From Haloechinothrix sp033042135 (GTDB lineage: Bacteria; Actinomycetota; Actinomycetes; Mycobacteriales; Pseudonocardiaceae): a stretch of 64,000 bases of DNA. The DNA lies in NCBI RefSeq assembly GCF_033042135.1, contig NZ_WBXM01000005.1:248001-312000 (forward strand), read 5' to 3'. Position numbers and translations under genes: made by a program. The notes under the pieces were generated by a model, which ran no database searches, was not told the DNA's origin, and saw only the letters and a list, made by a program, of their open reading frames with translations. This document shows positions 43,689 through 52,497 of the stretch, piece after piece; the stretch's first letter is position 1, and each line of letters opens with the position of its first letter.

Positions 43689-44111
43689 CTAAAGCCGACG
43701 GAGTCCACTCAACACCCTTTCCATCAACAGCAGATGCGCCTCGGCGCCATCGGTCCCGGACATCGTCTTATGCACCGTCACGAGGCCGGCATCGGCGGCG
43801 TCGGCCACCAGTACCCTAGCCACGCCGAGCGGCATTCGCAGCTGTGCCGCCAGCTCGGCCACCGAGCGCGGTGATGTGCACGCCTCCACGATGGTGCGAT
43901 GCTCGATCCTGTCCCACGCCTCCACGGCCAGGGCGCCGTCTCTCGCCGAAACCATAGTCTCCAGCTCCAGCGGGTACTTCGCCCTGGTCCGGCCACCGGT
44001 CAGCATGTAAGGACGGACCATAGCGGCACCCTCGCCGTCGGCGGTGGCCCGCCTGCTGAGCGTCGGTATCACCTGCGTCGGTGTGCGCTGTGACAGCGGC
44101 TGAGCATGCAT
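43689..44111 (-). CDS. cvnC: DUF742 protein of the conservon (CvnC)
   Basis: 140 residues. DUF742: VRPYMLTGGRTRAKYPLELETMV, HRTIVEACTSPRSVAELAAQLRMPLGVARVLVADAADAGLV, winged-helix-like. The usual order places it between the roadblock and the GTPase. ATG 44111 has GGAGGG 7 bases upstream. Confidence 0.88.
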   Translation of the reverse strand: MHAQPLSQRTPTQVIPTLSRRATADGEGAAMVRPYMLTGGRTRAKYPLELETMVSARDGALAVEAWDRIEHRTIVEACTSPRSVAELAAQLRMPLGVARVLVADAADAGLVTVHKTMSGTDGAEAHLLLMERVLSGLRRL

Positions 44112-44202
44112 CCCCTTGCCCTCCTTGCGCGTGCGATGCAGTCCGCGCCGGCCCGTGGCACCCGCCGGACCGGTCCCCTGCCGCGGCCTGTATGTCATGG
44201 CG

Positions 44203-44646
44203 TCATCCAGCCGACGCGCCGAGCAAGGATCCGCCCGACCCTTGCAACTGTGCGCGGAGCTCGGGGGTCAGGATCTGTCCCACCCGGTCAACCAGCAGCG
44301 TCATCTCGTAGGCGACCTGCCCGATGTCGCAGGTGGGTGCCGCGAGTACGGCGAGGCACGATCCGTCGCTGATGGACATCAGCACCATGATGCCGAGCTC
44401 CATCTCGACCACGGTCTCGTTCACCGCGCCCGCCTCGAAGCATCTTGCCGCCCCTTGAGTCAGGCTCACCAGGCCGGAGGCCACCGCCGCCAGCTGGTCG
44501 GCTCTGTCAAGGGGCAGCCGTGCCGACGAGGTCAGCAACAAGCCGTCCGCCGAGACCACGACCGCGTGCGCAACACCGGGCACGCGCTCGGCGAAATCGT
44601 TCACCAGCCAACCGAACTGGTTCTGCTGGGGTTGAGGCGACGTCAT
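44203..44646 (-). CDS. cvnB: Roadblock/LC7 protein of the conservon (CvnB)
   Basis: 147 residues. Roadblock/LC7 fold: FGWLVNDFAERVPGVAHAVVVSADGLLL, RADQLAAVASGLVSL, MELGIMVLMSISDGSCLAVLAA. Such proteins act as GTPase-activating or scaffold partners of small GTPases. Start ATG 44646 with GGAGGG close upstream; 30 bases after the kinase gene. Confidence 0.9.
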   Translation of the reverse strand: MTSPQPQQNQFGWLVNDFAERVPGVAHAVVVSADGLLLTSSARLPLDRADQLAAVASGLVSLTQGAARCFEAGAVNETVVEMELGIMVLMSISDGSCLAVLAAPTCDIGQVAYEMTLLVDRVGQILTPELRAQLQGSGGSLLGASAG

Positions 44647-44676
44647 GCACCCTCCATCATCTACTCGCACTCTCCA

Positions 44677-47600
44677 TCAACGGGTCCGCTCGGTCGCATG
44701 CCGCTCGTCGGCGGCTTCCGGCTCCCGCGGCTGACTGCCGTTCTCCCCCGGCTGGGCCACACTGTTGCGGCCACGTCGGATACCTTGCTGGAAGCTGCTC
44801 AACCTGCCCCGCATCGCGTTCGGATCGCGTTCAGGCTGGGTGGCCTGGGACTCCGGCGTGCTGTGCCGTCCCCCGACCGCGCCGCCGATACTGCCCGGTA
44901 CCAGCTGCTCGCCTCGGCGGCGCCGGGGCAGCCCGGACTCGGTGACCTCGGATGCCGCGCCGGGTGCCGCGGCACCCTGCCCTTCCGGCTGCGCGGGAGC
45001 CGATGACGAGGCCGCCGCCTGCGGGGCGGTGCCACCGGCCGCCTCGCCTGGGGCATCCCGCCGCTGATGCCGCTCGGCACGTCCCTTGGACAGGCCGCGC
45101 TGGAAGTTGCTCAGCTTCCCGCGCACGTCCTGCGGGTCCCGCGAGGGCAACTCAGCCCGCCCCATCGCCGACCGGCTCGGTACCTGCTCGGCCTGCTCGC
45201 CGGCTTCCGGGTTCGCCGGGTTCACCGGGATGGCACTGCCAGGCAGCAGTTGCTCGCCGCGGTTCCTGCGCGGCAGCCCGGCCTCGGTGTAGCTCGACGG
45301 CGCCGCACCGGTGACTTCCCTGACGGCCCGCCAGTTGACGTCGGCCGCGAAATCCCAGGTGCTGAGTGCGCCCTCGGCGCCATCGGGAGCGCCGTCGCCA
45401 CTGTCCTGCCCGCTATCGCGGAACCACACGGACAGCATCTCGTCGAAGATCGGGGTCGTCTCGGGTCGCGACCGCGTGGTGGGCTCGGCGGGCCGGGATT
45501 GCTGCGCTTCGGCTGCCGTGGAGTTCCACCAGTCCGACAGCGGCGCGGTTCCGGGACGGAACAGCTCCTCACCGGCAGGCAGAGCGTCGCTGCCCGCCCC
45601 GTTGCCCGCAACACCGGCACCGCTCGTACCACCGGTTTCCCGGTCACCATTCTGCTGCCATCGCGCCCCGTTGACCTGTGGTGACCCCACCGGTCCAGTG
45701 TCGCCGTCCTGGCCTGCTACCGGTGTGAACAACCCGCCACCTGAGGTCTCCACCTGGGGTTTCCCTGGCACGGTGGCACCACAGGCAGGCGGTGTGCCGT
45801 TGACCCGCGGGGACGACGTCGTGTCAGCAGCACCAAGGGCAGCGGTACCCGCACCGCTGGCACCGGGGCGTCTGCGAGGCAGCTCGGCGTGCTCGGACGC
45901 CCCGTCCCCGTCACCGATCGCGGGCATCTCCGCAGTGAGCGGTCCACCGCCTGCGCCGATCACCAGCTGCGACGGCACGGCCACGCAGGCACGGACGCCT
46001 TCGCTTTCCTTCCCGCCGTGCAACGTGACGCTGAAGCCATGCTTGCTAGCAAGCCTACCCACCACGAACAGGCCCATGCGCCGCGAGGTCACCAGGTCGA
46101 CAGGCGAACTCGCCTGCATGCGGGCGTTGGCCGCGACGACCTCCTCGGCGTTCATGCCGATGCCGTTGTCCAGCACGTCGATGCTCATCGCGCCGGAATC
46201 CAGCACGCAGCTCGCCACCGTGACCTGGGTTTCCGGCGGGGAGAACGCGGTCGCGTTGTCCAGTAGCTCGGCGAGCAGGCGCATCAGATCGCTCGCCGCG
46301 TGCCCGACGATCTTCGTGGTCGGCGGCGACTGCACGACCACCCGCTGGTACTGCTCGATCTCCGAGACCGCGGCACGCAGCACGTCAGCGGTACTGACCG
46401 GCCGACCCGAGCGCCGCCCGCTCTCGGAGCCGGACAGCACCATGAGGTTCTCGTTGTTGCGCCGCATCCGGGTCGCCAGGTGGTCCAGGTGGAACAGCGT
46501 GGCGAGCTGGTCGGCGTCCTCCTCGTCCCGTTCGAGCTGCTCGATCAGCTGTAGCTGCCGCTGCACCAGGCTCTGGCTACGGCGCGACAGGTTGACGAAC
46601 ACGCTGTTGTAGGCGTTGCGCATCGATGCCTGCTCGGCGGCCAGCCGCAACGCCTGCCGATGCACGGCGTCGAAGGCTCGCGCGAGCTCACCGGCCTCGT
46701 CCCGCGAGTGCACCGGCACCGGCGTGATCTCGACGACGTCCCCGTTGCTCTCCTGGATCTCCCGGACGGCCTCCGGCAGCCTGCTCTCCGCCACGTGCAT
46801 CGCGCTGGACCGCAGTTGCCGCAGCGACCGCAGCAAGTGGCGGGTGATGGCGAACACCACCAGCAAGGCCAGTGCGAACGCCAAGCCGAGCAGGGCACCC
46901 AGCACGATCACGCCCGAGCGCGCCTCGCTCACCTGGGCAGCCGCCCGGTCGGCCGCGTCACCGTGTAGCTCGGCGGCAACCGTGCCGAGCTGGTTGACGA
47001 TCCTGCTCGAGCTACTCGTCCACTCGTCGAGCGACAGCTGCTGGATCGCCATCTCCGACGGCGTTCCCAGATCCCCCAGCGCCGCATCGGCCAACCGCTC
47101 GCGGGTGGCGAAGCTCGGTCCGCTGACCATGGCGTCGAACTGCTGCCGTTGCTCCGGGGTCGCGGCGGCCTCGAAACCTGCGAGTCGATCGGCGATCCGC
47201 ACCTCGGCGGTGCGGGCCTGACTCAGCTCGGAGGGCACCAGCGCGCCACTATCGATGCCGTAGGCGATCAGTGCCTGCTGGTAGGAAGCGGCCGCCGCTG
47301 CCGCCCGCAGCTCGCCCACCGCGCGCGAGGTACCGCCGATCTCCTCGTCGGGGATGCGCGCGACAGCGGCCGCGTCGAGTTCGGCAAGCGCGTCGGAAAG
47401 GGCCGTGTACTCCGCGAGCGCCTGTACCGGGGAAAGCTGCCCAGCGTCGAGTTCGTCACGCAACTCGCCGAGCCTGCCGAGGGCGTTCTCCGCATCGCGC
47501 ACGGCTGAGCTCATACCACCGTCGACCCCGCTCACCGCTCCCGCGGCGTCACGCACCGGCGCCAGCTGCTCGTCGACCGCTGCCTGTGCCTCGGCCACCG

Positions 47601-48000
47601 GATCCTCGTCCGCCGAACCCCGTGCCAGCGCCGACACCGTCGCGGTGCGCTCGCTGTGCACCTCGCTCATCAACCGCCCCACCTCGCCGCTGAGCTGGAC
47701 GAGCTCGGCGGTGCGCTCATGGTGGTTCACCTGATCCCGCTGGTTGCTCAGCGTGGAGGCGCCGAGCGCGACCGCGATCAGGATGGGCACGATCGTGACG
47801 GCAGCCAGCTTGACGGGAAGCGTCCAGTCACGCCACTGGACAAGCCTGTCCAGCCACTGCCGCCGGGAGGCAGGCCGTTGTGGTGCTTGCCCGAGAAGCT
47901 TCTCGACAGGAACCTGCTGTTGTCCTGTATCGGCCACGAATGTGACTCCCTGTCCTACGCGTTCGACCAAACTGCGCGTATTCCGGGTCGGACCCTGCAA
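44677..48000 (-). CDS. cvnA: Nitrate/nitrite-sensor-type histidine kinase of the conservon (CvnA)
   Basis: Up to 1107 residues. Membrane helix near 60-85, an extracellular NIT-type helical sensor (about 90-365), second membrane helix (about 368-390), HAMP region, then the histidine-kinase core: LFHLDHLATRMRRNNENLMVLSG, LLAELLDNATAFSPPET (N box) and VLDNGIGMNAEEV (G1). From about 700 onward it is low-complexity and holds repeated motifs (see repeat entry). TTG 48000 has GAGAGG 4 bases upstream; GTG at 47937 with AGGGAG 8 bases upstream is an equally good start. First gene of the cvnABCD operon. Confidence 0.88.
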   Translation of the reverse strand: MQGPTRNTRSLVERVGQGVTFVADTGQQQVPVEKLLGQAPQRPASRRQWLDRLVQWRDWTLPVKLAAVTIVPILIAVALGASTLSNQRDQVNHHERTAELVQLSGEVGRLMSEVHSERTATVSALARGSADEDPVAEAQAAVDEQLAPVRDAAGAVSGVDGGMSSAVRDAENALGRLGELRDELDAGQLSPVQALAEYTALSDALAELDAAAVARIPDEEIGGTSRAVGELRAAAAAASYQQALIAYGIDSGALVPSELSQARTAEVRIADRLAGFEAAATPEQRQQFDAMVSGPSFATRERLADAALGDLGTPSEMAIQQLSLDEWTSSSSRIVNQLGTVAAELHGDAADRAAAQVSEARSGVIVLGALLGLAFALALLVVFAITRHLLRSLRQLRSSAMHVAESRLPEAVREIQESNGDVVEITPVPVHSRDEAGELARAFDAVHRQALRLAAEQASMRNAYNSVFVNLSRRSQSLVQRQLQLIEQLERDEEDADQLATLFHLDHLATRMRRNNENLMVLSGSESGRRSGRPVSTADVLRAAVSEIEQYQRVVVQSPPTTKIVGHAASDLMRLLAELLDNATAFSPPETQVTVASCVLDSGAMSIDVLDNGIGMNAEEVVAANARMQASSPVDLVTSRRMGLFVVGRLASKHGFSVTLHGGKESEGVRACVAVPSQLVIGAGGGPLTAEMPAIGDGDGASEHAELPRRRPGASGAGTAALGAADTTSSPRVNGTPPACGATVPGKPQVETSGGGLFTPVAGQDGDTGPVGSPQVNGARWQQNGDRETGGTSGAGVAGNGAGSDALPAGEELFRPGTAPLSDWWNSTAAEAQQSRPAEPTTRSRPETTPIFDEMLSVWFRDSGQDSGDGAPDGAEGALSTWDFAADVNWRAVREVTGAAPSSYTEAGLPRRNRGEQLLPGSAIPVNPANPEAGEQAEQVPSRSAMGRAELPSRDPQDVRGKLSNFQRGLSKGRAERHQRRDAPGEAAGGTAPQAAASSSAPAQPEGQGAAAPGAASEVTESGLPRRRRGEQLVPGSIGGAVGGRHSTPESQATQPERDPNAMRGRLSSFQQGIRRGRNSVAQPGENGSQPREPEAADERHATERTR
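44900..45290 (-). repeat. Duplicated module in the tail of the histidine kinase
   Basis: Two copies of a two-part motif: GLPRRNRGEQLLPGS then VRGKLSNFQRGLSKGR (about residues 908-974), and GLPRRRRGEQLVPGS then MRGRLSSFQQGIRRGR (about 1023-1078). A third, degenerate ELPRRRPG lies further upstream. The copies are separated by low-complexity linkers. Confidence 0.75.
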
Positions 48001-48433
48001 CGGTCCTCTCCATCTCGCACCCCCGCAGAGAATCCTACATCTATCAGGTGATCTTCAAATTCACTCGACATACCGACCCTGACCAGGGATTTCCGCGCAT
48101 TTCTGAACGATCGGGGGACCCGCTTTCGGGTGGACGAGGAGACCGACATCGTTGGGTGACCAACCTCCATCAGGCCTGCCATGCAGGTTCACCTGTACGG
48201 GCCATAAAGGTGACCGTGACCACTCCGACATCGACACTGAACGTGGTAATCGGCCGATGTTACGGGCAAATTCTTGCACGATGATGTGGTATCAGCCGAA
48301 GATCGAGTGATCGCAGCTCCATCCGTGTCCGCGAAATCGACGTGTGATCAATGCACACCGGACATCACCCTGACAGGCGATCAAGGAGTAGGTCGTTATC
48401 GCGAATACTACTCGAAGTAGTTGCACAAGAAAC
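48001..48433. other. Intergenic region before cvnA
   Basis: About 430 bases, AT-richer than the genes around it, with no supportable gene. It contains the small palindrome ACTACTCGAAGTAGT (48407-48421) and presumably the cvnA promoter near 48020-48060. Confidence 0.5.
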
Positions 48434-48481
48434 GCCGACGGGCCCCGTCTCCGAACGTGAAGTGAGACGGGGCCCGTCGGC
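48434..48481 (-). terminator. Perfect 17-bp hairpin, terminator of the DUF3817 gene
   Basis: Arms GCCGACGGGCCCCGTCT and AGACGGGGCCCGTCGGC pair perfectly around a 14-base loop. Read on the minus strand it is followed by GTTTCTTG, so it most likely terminates the minus-strand DUF3817 transcript ending 74 bases upstream. Confidence 0.85.
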
Positions 48482-48554
48482 AATAACATAACGTGACAGC
48501 TCCGGTGGAGTGGGCACCGTCATGCCCGCATGCCTCACCGGAGCGGGGGTCGCA

Positions 48555-48902
48555 TTACACGCCCGATCCCGTGCGTACGCGTTGCGTGACCTTGTGCTCG
48601 GCGGCGAACGACAGCACCGGAACGCAGCCTGCGAGCAGCACGAGCAGCGTGCCCACCACCGACCAGCGTGCCTTCAGCGCCAGATCGACCGTCAAGGCCA
48701 TGTAGATCATGTACACGCCGCCGTGCAGCGGCGACCACACCGCTGAAGGGGTGGGATTGCCGAAGCCGTACCGCACGATCATCACCACGACCATGCCGAG
48801 CAGCCCGATCCCCGTGGCGAACGCCGCCACCCGGAAGCGTTGGAGCGCACCGCGCACGGGTGCCGGTAGTGTCGTGCTGGTCTGATCCGTTCGGGTCGTC
48901 AT
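48555..48902 (-). CDS. DUF3817 small membrane protein
   Basis: 115 residues with three membrane helices: FRVAAFATGIGLLGMVVVMIV in substance near 25-45, HGGVYMIYMALTVDLAL, VVGTLLVLLAGCVPVLSF. The central HGG-Y motif is typical of the DUF3817 family, whose function is unknown. Start ATG 48902 with an in-frame ATG 11 codons earlier as the alternative. Confidence 0.82.
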   Translation of the reverse strand: MTTRTDQTSTTLPAPVRGALQRFRVAAFATGIGLLGMVVVMIVRYGFGNPTPSAVWSPLHGGVYMIYMALTVDLALKARWSVVGTLLVLLAGCVPVLSFAAEHKVTQRVRTGSGV

Positions 48903-48970
48903 GTCGCTACGCTGACCTTCCTCGACGTTGCGCATCTCGTGGGTCGTTGGCCGCTGCGTCGGCCTCCGGG

Positions 48971-49429
48971 TCAGTCACCCCGCTGGTGCCGGGCGTTCAG
49001 CTCAGCCAGGTACCTGTTGTAGGCGGCGAGCTCGGCATCCTCCTCGGCATCCCCGGCACCGGTGGCTTCGGCCGCACCGGAGCCGGATCGGCGGCTGCCT
49101 GCCCGTTCGCTCGGCCCGGCTCGCCGGGCGGCGTGCCGCTGCGCATCGCCCGGCGCAGGCGAGTTCGGGGAGGCGGGCGAGGACCGCCTCGCCTGCCCGC
49201 CCCGGTGTTCGGCGCGCTTACGCAGCACCCGCATCCGCCAGAACACGAACGCCGGGAACAGGCCGAACAGCGGCCACTGCAACACGTAGCCGAGATTCTG
49301 CAGGCTACCGCCGGTCGACGCGTACTGCTCCCACTGCCACCAAGCCAGTGCGAGGCTCAGCGCGAGGCTGGCGGTACAGACCGCCGCCTCGACGAGCCTG
49401 CGTCGCAGTACGATGCTGCCGGCCGACAC
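48971..49429 (-). CDS. Small actinobacterial membrane protein, unknown function
   Basis: 152 residues. Two membrane helices (about 13-30 and 45-65; LVEAAVCTASLALSLALAWW, LGYVLQWPLFGLFPAFVFW) and a long charged Arg/Ala/Glu-rich cytoplasmic tail ending in ELAAYNRYLAELNARHQRGD. That ending recurs in actinobacterial proteins of this type. It lies 68 bases upstream of the DUF3817 gene on the same strand, so the two are probably co-transcribed. Confidence 0.75.
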   Translation of the reverse strand: MSAGSIVLRRRLVEAAVCTASLALSLALAWWQWEQYASTGGSLQNLGYVLQWPLFGLFPAFVFWRMRVLRKRAEHRGGQARRSSPASPNSPAPGDAQRHAARRAGPSERAGSRRSGSGAAEATGAGDAEEDAELAAYNRYLAELNARHQRGD

Positions 49430-49514
49430 GCCCCGACGCTAGCACCCCCGGGCTCGCGGCCTCTCCCGACGGTGCGCAGCGTCTCAGTTCGGTTCCTGGC
49501 TCGGCCTGCCTAGC

Positions 49515-50435
49515 TCAGTCGAGCGCTCCGGCCCCGGCGGCGTACTGGTCGGCCGCCGCGAAAACCCGCTGCCCGTACTCGACGGAGTTGTTGTAGGCAA
49601 GGACCCCGGCCCACCATCCCTGGCCGCTCGACATATCACGGCCGCTGTGGCACAGGTAGTGCGCCGCGGCCAGCGCCGCGTCGTCGATCTGTTGCGGGTG
49701 AGCCTCGCCGTTTCCGTTGCCGTCGACGGCGAACCGCTCCCAGGTGCTCGGGATGAACTGCATCGGCCCGACCGCCCTGTCATAGACGGGGTCGCCGTCC
49801 CACTTGCCACCGTCGGTGTCCGGGATCCGCTTCACACCCTCGGACCCGTCGAGCGCGACACCGATGATCGGTTCGGATGGCACCCCGTTGTCCTGGAGCA
49901 CCGCACCGCCGTACTGGCCGTGGTAGGACTCGATACGGCCGATACCCGCGAGCGTGGCCCAGGACAGCCCGCATCCCGGGTGGCTCTCGCTGACCGCCAG
50001 CTCGGCGCGCCCGTAGGCGATCAGGGCCCTCGGCGGCACTCCGATCTCCGGTCCCAGCCGGTTGGCCCAGTCGGCCAGCACCGCATCCGGTGTCGGCTGC
50101 TCAGGCTCAGAAGCCTCCTCGCCCTCGCCGGTCCCGCTTTCGATCTCATCGGCGGCACCGGCCACCGTCGCGCTTCCCGGAACCTCGGTGCCGGGATCCA
50201 CCGAGGCCGGTTCGACCGACAGGGCAGGTGACTCGTTCGTGGTCGGGCTGAACTCCGGCGCCGTGACGTGGTTGAGACCGAGCACGGCGCCACCGGCGAC
50301 CACCAACACACCCGCGACGACACCGAGCCGTACGAGCACGGCACCAGTCTCCCGCCGCCATCCCGACGAGGGGGGATCGTACGGCCCCTCGGCCCCCGCT
50401 TCCTCCTCGACGTCCCGTGCTCGCCGCACCGACAC
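49515..50435 (-). CDS. Membrane-anchored lytic transglycosylase
   Basis: 306 residues. One N-terminal membrane helix (about 35-55), a Glu/Pro-rich spacer, then a lysozyme-like domain of the MltB/SLT type (about 115-300): ATLAGIGRIESYHGQYGG with the catalytic Glu, DRAVGPMQFIPSTWERFAVDGNG, AAHYLCHSGRDMSSGQGWWAGVLAYN. Cuts peptidoglycan glycan strands outside the membrane, probably in growth or cell-wall turnover. GTG-type start at 50435. Confidence 0.87.
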   Translation of the reverse strand: MSVRRARDVEEEAGAEGPYDPPSSGWRRETGAVLVRLGVVAGVLVVAGGAVLGLNHVTAPEFSPTTNESPALSVEPASVDPGTEVPGSATVAGAADEIESGTGEGEEASEPEQPTPDAVLADWANRLGPEIGVPPRALIAYGRAELAVSESHPGCGLSWATLAGIGRIESYHGQYGGAVLQDNGVPSEPIIGVALDGSEGVKRIPDTDGGKWDGDPVYDRAVGPMQFIPSTWERFAVDGNGNGEAHPQQIDDAALAAAHYLCHSGRDMSSGQGWWAGVLAYNNSVEYGQRVFAAADQYAAGAGALD

Positions 50436-50686
50436 CTACCCTTCGCTCAGCCGTATCCGCACGCCGGTGAGACGCCCCGTCTCGACGGGTCATCACGTGA
50501 TCCGCGCGTCTCGAACGGACAACGATGCACACCGCACATGCGTTACGCCACGTTCTATCACGCGGGTGAGTGACACGTCAGTAAAGCGACGTTACCCCGA
50601 CCTGCGGCAGGCGACGCCAGCGCTGGCGGGTACGTCCCCCGTCACAGCTACTCGCGGCGCGCGATCCAGGCAGCAGTACCGGTCGG

Positions 50687-51175
50687 TCACGAGGCGTTCG
50701 CGCGGCGTGCCTTCGCCAGCCGGGCGACACACCATGCCGCGGCGCTGCCACGGCGCAGGTGCTCCAGGACGGTATAGGGACCGAGGTGCACGCTCAGGTC
50801 GCCAGGCGTGAGCCCGGCGGCGCGGTACTCCAGCGCCCGCTGGTCGAGCGGGCTGATGCCGGCGTCCCACCACTCCTCTGCCTCGGCGAGCCCGCCGACC
50901 ACTTGCCACCAGCGCGCCGCGGAGGCGACCAGCTCCTCGGGTACGCCGGGCAACCTGCGCCGCATCGCCTCGACGTAGCGGGAGTCGACCGCCGATACTT
51001 CCGACCAGCTGGACTCACCGCGAGTATCGCGCTGACCAGGGATTCCAGGCGCGGGTGTCGGCGCTTCCGCGAGCCATTCCGAGGTGATGCGATGCACCTC
51101 GACGTCCTCTGCAGTCTCCTCCCTTTCGGCCGACCACTGCTGGATCAACGCGTCCACGCCTGGATCTCGGGTCAT
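50687..51175 (-). CDS. Hypothetical protein
   Basis: 162 residues, mostly helical and acidic in its first half. I do not recognise a family. The C-terminal half has WWDAGISPLDQRALEYRAAG and LTPGDLSVHLGPYTVLEHLRRG, which might be a degenerate helix-turn-helix or a protein-interaction domain. ATG 51175 has GGGAGG 6 bases upstream. It is a single-gene unit with a palindrome upstream. Confidence 0.7.
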   Translation of the reverse strand: MTRDPGVDALIQQWSAEREETAEDVEVHRITSEWLAEAPTPAPGIPGQRDTRGESSWSEVSAVDSRYVEAMRRRLPGVPEELVASAARWWQVVGGLAEAEEWWDAGISPLDQRALEYRAAGLTPGDLSVHLGPYTVLEHLRRGSAAAWCVARLAKARRANAS

Positions 51176-51206
51176 ATCCGCCTCCCTGAACATCCGCTGG
51201 GCAAAC

Positions 51207-51218
51207 GTTCTGCAGAAC
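51207..51218. promoter_or_regulatory. Palindrome with extra half site upstream of the hypothetical gene
   Basis: GTTCTGCAGAAC is a perfect 12-bp palindrome 32 bases before the ATG at 51175. A further half, GCAGAAC, follows at about 51226-51232. Possible operator; no regulator is assigned. Confidence 0.35.
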
Positions 51219-51390
51219 TCACCTAGCAGAACCGAGCGATCACGTAATGTGAGCACGGTAGGACGCGGACGGGGAGGTTCGCCAGACCTACATTCGGGGG
51301 AATTCGATGACCAGGAGGCCCACACCTCGATTCCACTCGGATGGCCTAATCACGGTCCGCACTGTGAGACACCCCACAACTGAGTGACGA

Positions 51391-51558
51391 CTACTCGAAC
51401 AGGGCACGAACGAACGTCATGAGCGCCTCGGCGCCTTCTTGCAGCCAGCCAAGCACCGCGTGCACCGCGGCAGCCGATTGCGTCGGTTGGGTGATCAAGA
51501 AGAACAGCACGAACCCAACCGCGCCGACGATCAAGGCCTTCTTGAGATTCGGTGGCAT
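51391..51558 (-). CDS. Small single-pass membrane protein
   Basis: 55 residues. KKALIVGAVGFVLFFLITQP forms one membrane helix after a short basic start, followed by an amphipathic helix (AVHAVLGWLQEGAEALMTFVRALF). ATG 51558 has AGGGA 5 bases upstream. Function unknown. It is too short for family assignment, but the composition and ribosome site support a real gene. Confidence 0.6.
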   Translation of the reverse strand: MPPNLKKALIVGAVGFVLFFLITQPTQSAAAVHAVLGWLQEGAEALMTFVRALFE

Positions 51559-51674
51559 GGTCGTCCCTATCCCATCGGGTCGTGACGGCCCGCGCCTCGA
51601 GCGGGACCCCTTCACTGTGTCCGGAAATAAGCATAGAGTAAGCCCGCCATCAGTGATAGGAGGCGAGCGTTATC

Positions 51675-52454
51675 GTGGCATCGTCGAGCGTGCACGCGCA
51701 CCGCGACGGGCCGGTGTTCACCGTACTGCTGAACCGGCCGGACGCGCGCAACGCGGTGGACGGGCCGACGGCGCGGGCGCTGGCGGAGGCATTCCGCGCC
51801 TTCGAGGCCGACGACGAGGCACTGGTCGCGGTGCTCGCGGCCGAGGGCGAGTCGTTCTGCGCCGGTGCCGACCTCAAGGCCGTCGGCACCGAACGCGGCA
51901 ACCGGCTCGATCCCGCAGGCGACGCCCCTATGGGGCCGAGCAGGATGCAGCTGACCAAGCCGGTGATCGCGGCGGTGCAGGGGCACGCGGTGGCAGGCGG
52001 TCTCGAACTGGCGTTGTGGTGCGACCTGCGGGTGGTCGACGAGACGGCCGTGTTCGGCGTGTTCTGCAGGCGCTGGGGCGTTCCACTCATCGACGGCGGG
52101 ACCGTCCGGCTACCCAGGCTGATCGGCCAGTCGCGCGCGATGGACCTGATCCTCACCGGGCGCCCTGTCGAGGCACAGGAGGCGTTGGACATCGGCCTGG
52201 CGAACCGGCTGGTACCCGCTGGGCAGGCGCGCATTGCCGCCGAGCGGCTCGCGGCCGAGCTCGCGAGCTTCCCGCAGCGGTGCCTACGGTCCGACCGCCG
52301 CTCGCTCCTCGGCCAGCACGGCCAACCCGAGAGCGAAGCACTCGCCACGGAGTTCGCCATCAGCGCAGGCGAGACCGGGTTGACGGAGGAGGCCACCGCA
52401 GGGGCCGCCCGTTTCGCCGCTGGCGCGGGCCGCCACGGCAGCTTCGACGGCTGA
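51675..52454 (+). CDS. Enoyl-CoA hydratase/isomerase (crotonase) family
   Basis: 259 residues. Crotonase fold: VLLNRPDARNAVDGP, the oxyanion hole FCAGADLKAVG, and AAVQGHAVAGGLELALWCDLRV with the Gly-Gly-Leu-Glu segment. The second catalytic region reads WGVPLIDGGTVRLPRLIG: it has Gly-Gly-Thr where hydratases have a catalytic Glu, so the chemistry may differ from simple hydration. GTG 51675 with TAGGAGG 12 bases upstream. It lies next to the CoA-transferase and acyl-CoA dehydrogenase genes. Confidence 0.85.
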   Translation: MASSSVHAHRDGPVFTVLLNRPDARNAVDGPTARALAEAFRAFEADDEALVAVLAAEGESFCAGADLKAVGTERGNRLDPAGDAPMGPSRMQLTKPVIAAVQGHAVAGGLELALWCDLRVVDETAVFGVFCRRWGVPLIDGGTVRLPRLIGQSRAMDLILTGRPVEAQEALDIGLANRLVPAGQARIAAERLAAELASFPQRCLRSDRRSLLGQHGQPESEALATEFAISAGETGLTEEATAGAARFAAGAGRHGSFDG

Positions 52455-52497
52455 ACGTTGTGGAGCCGAATGATGCGATCGGCTCCACAACCACCCG

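Noticed and set aside
48001..48430. Riboswitch in the region before cvnA
   Set aside because: I looked for conserved riboswitch-like paired elements and saw only a short 15-bp palindrome; nothing matches a class I can name.
48292..48489. 65-codon minus-strand frame before the DUF3817 terminator
   Set aside because: It runs through the 17-bp terminator hairpin and has no good ribosome site.
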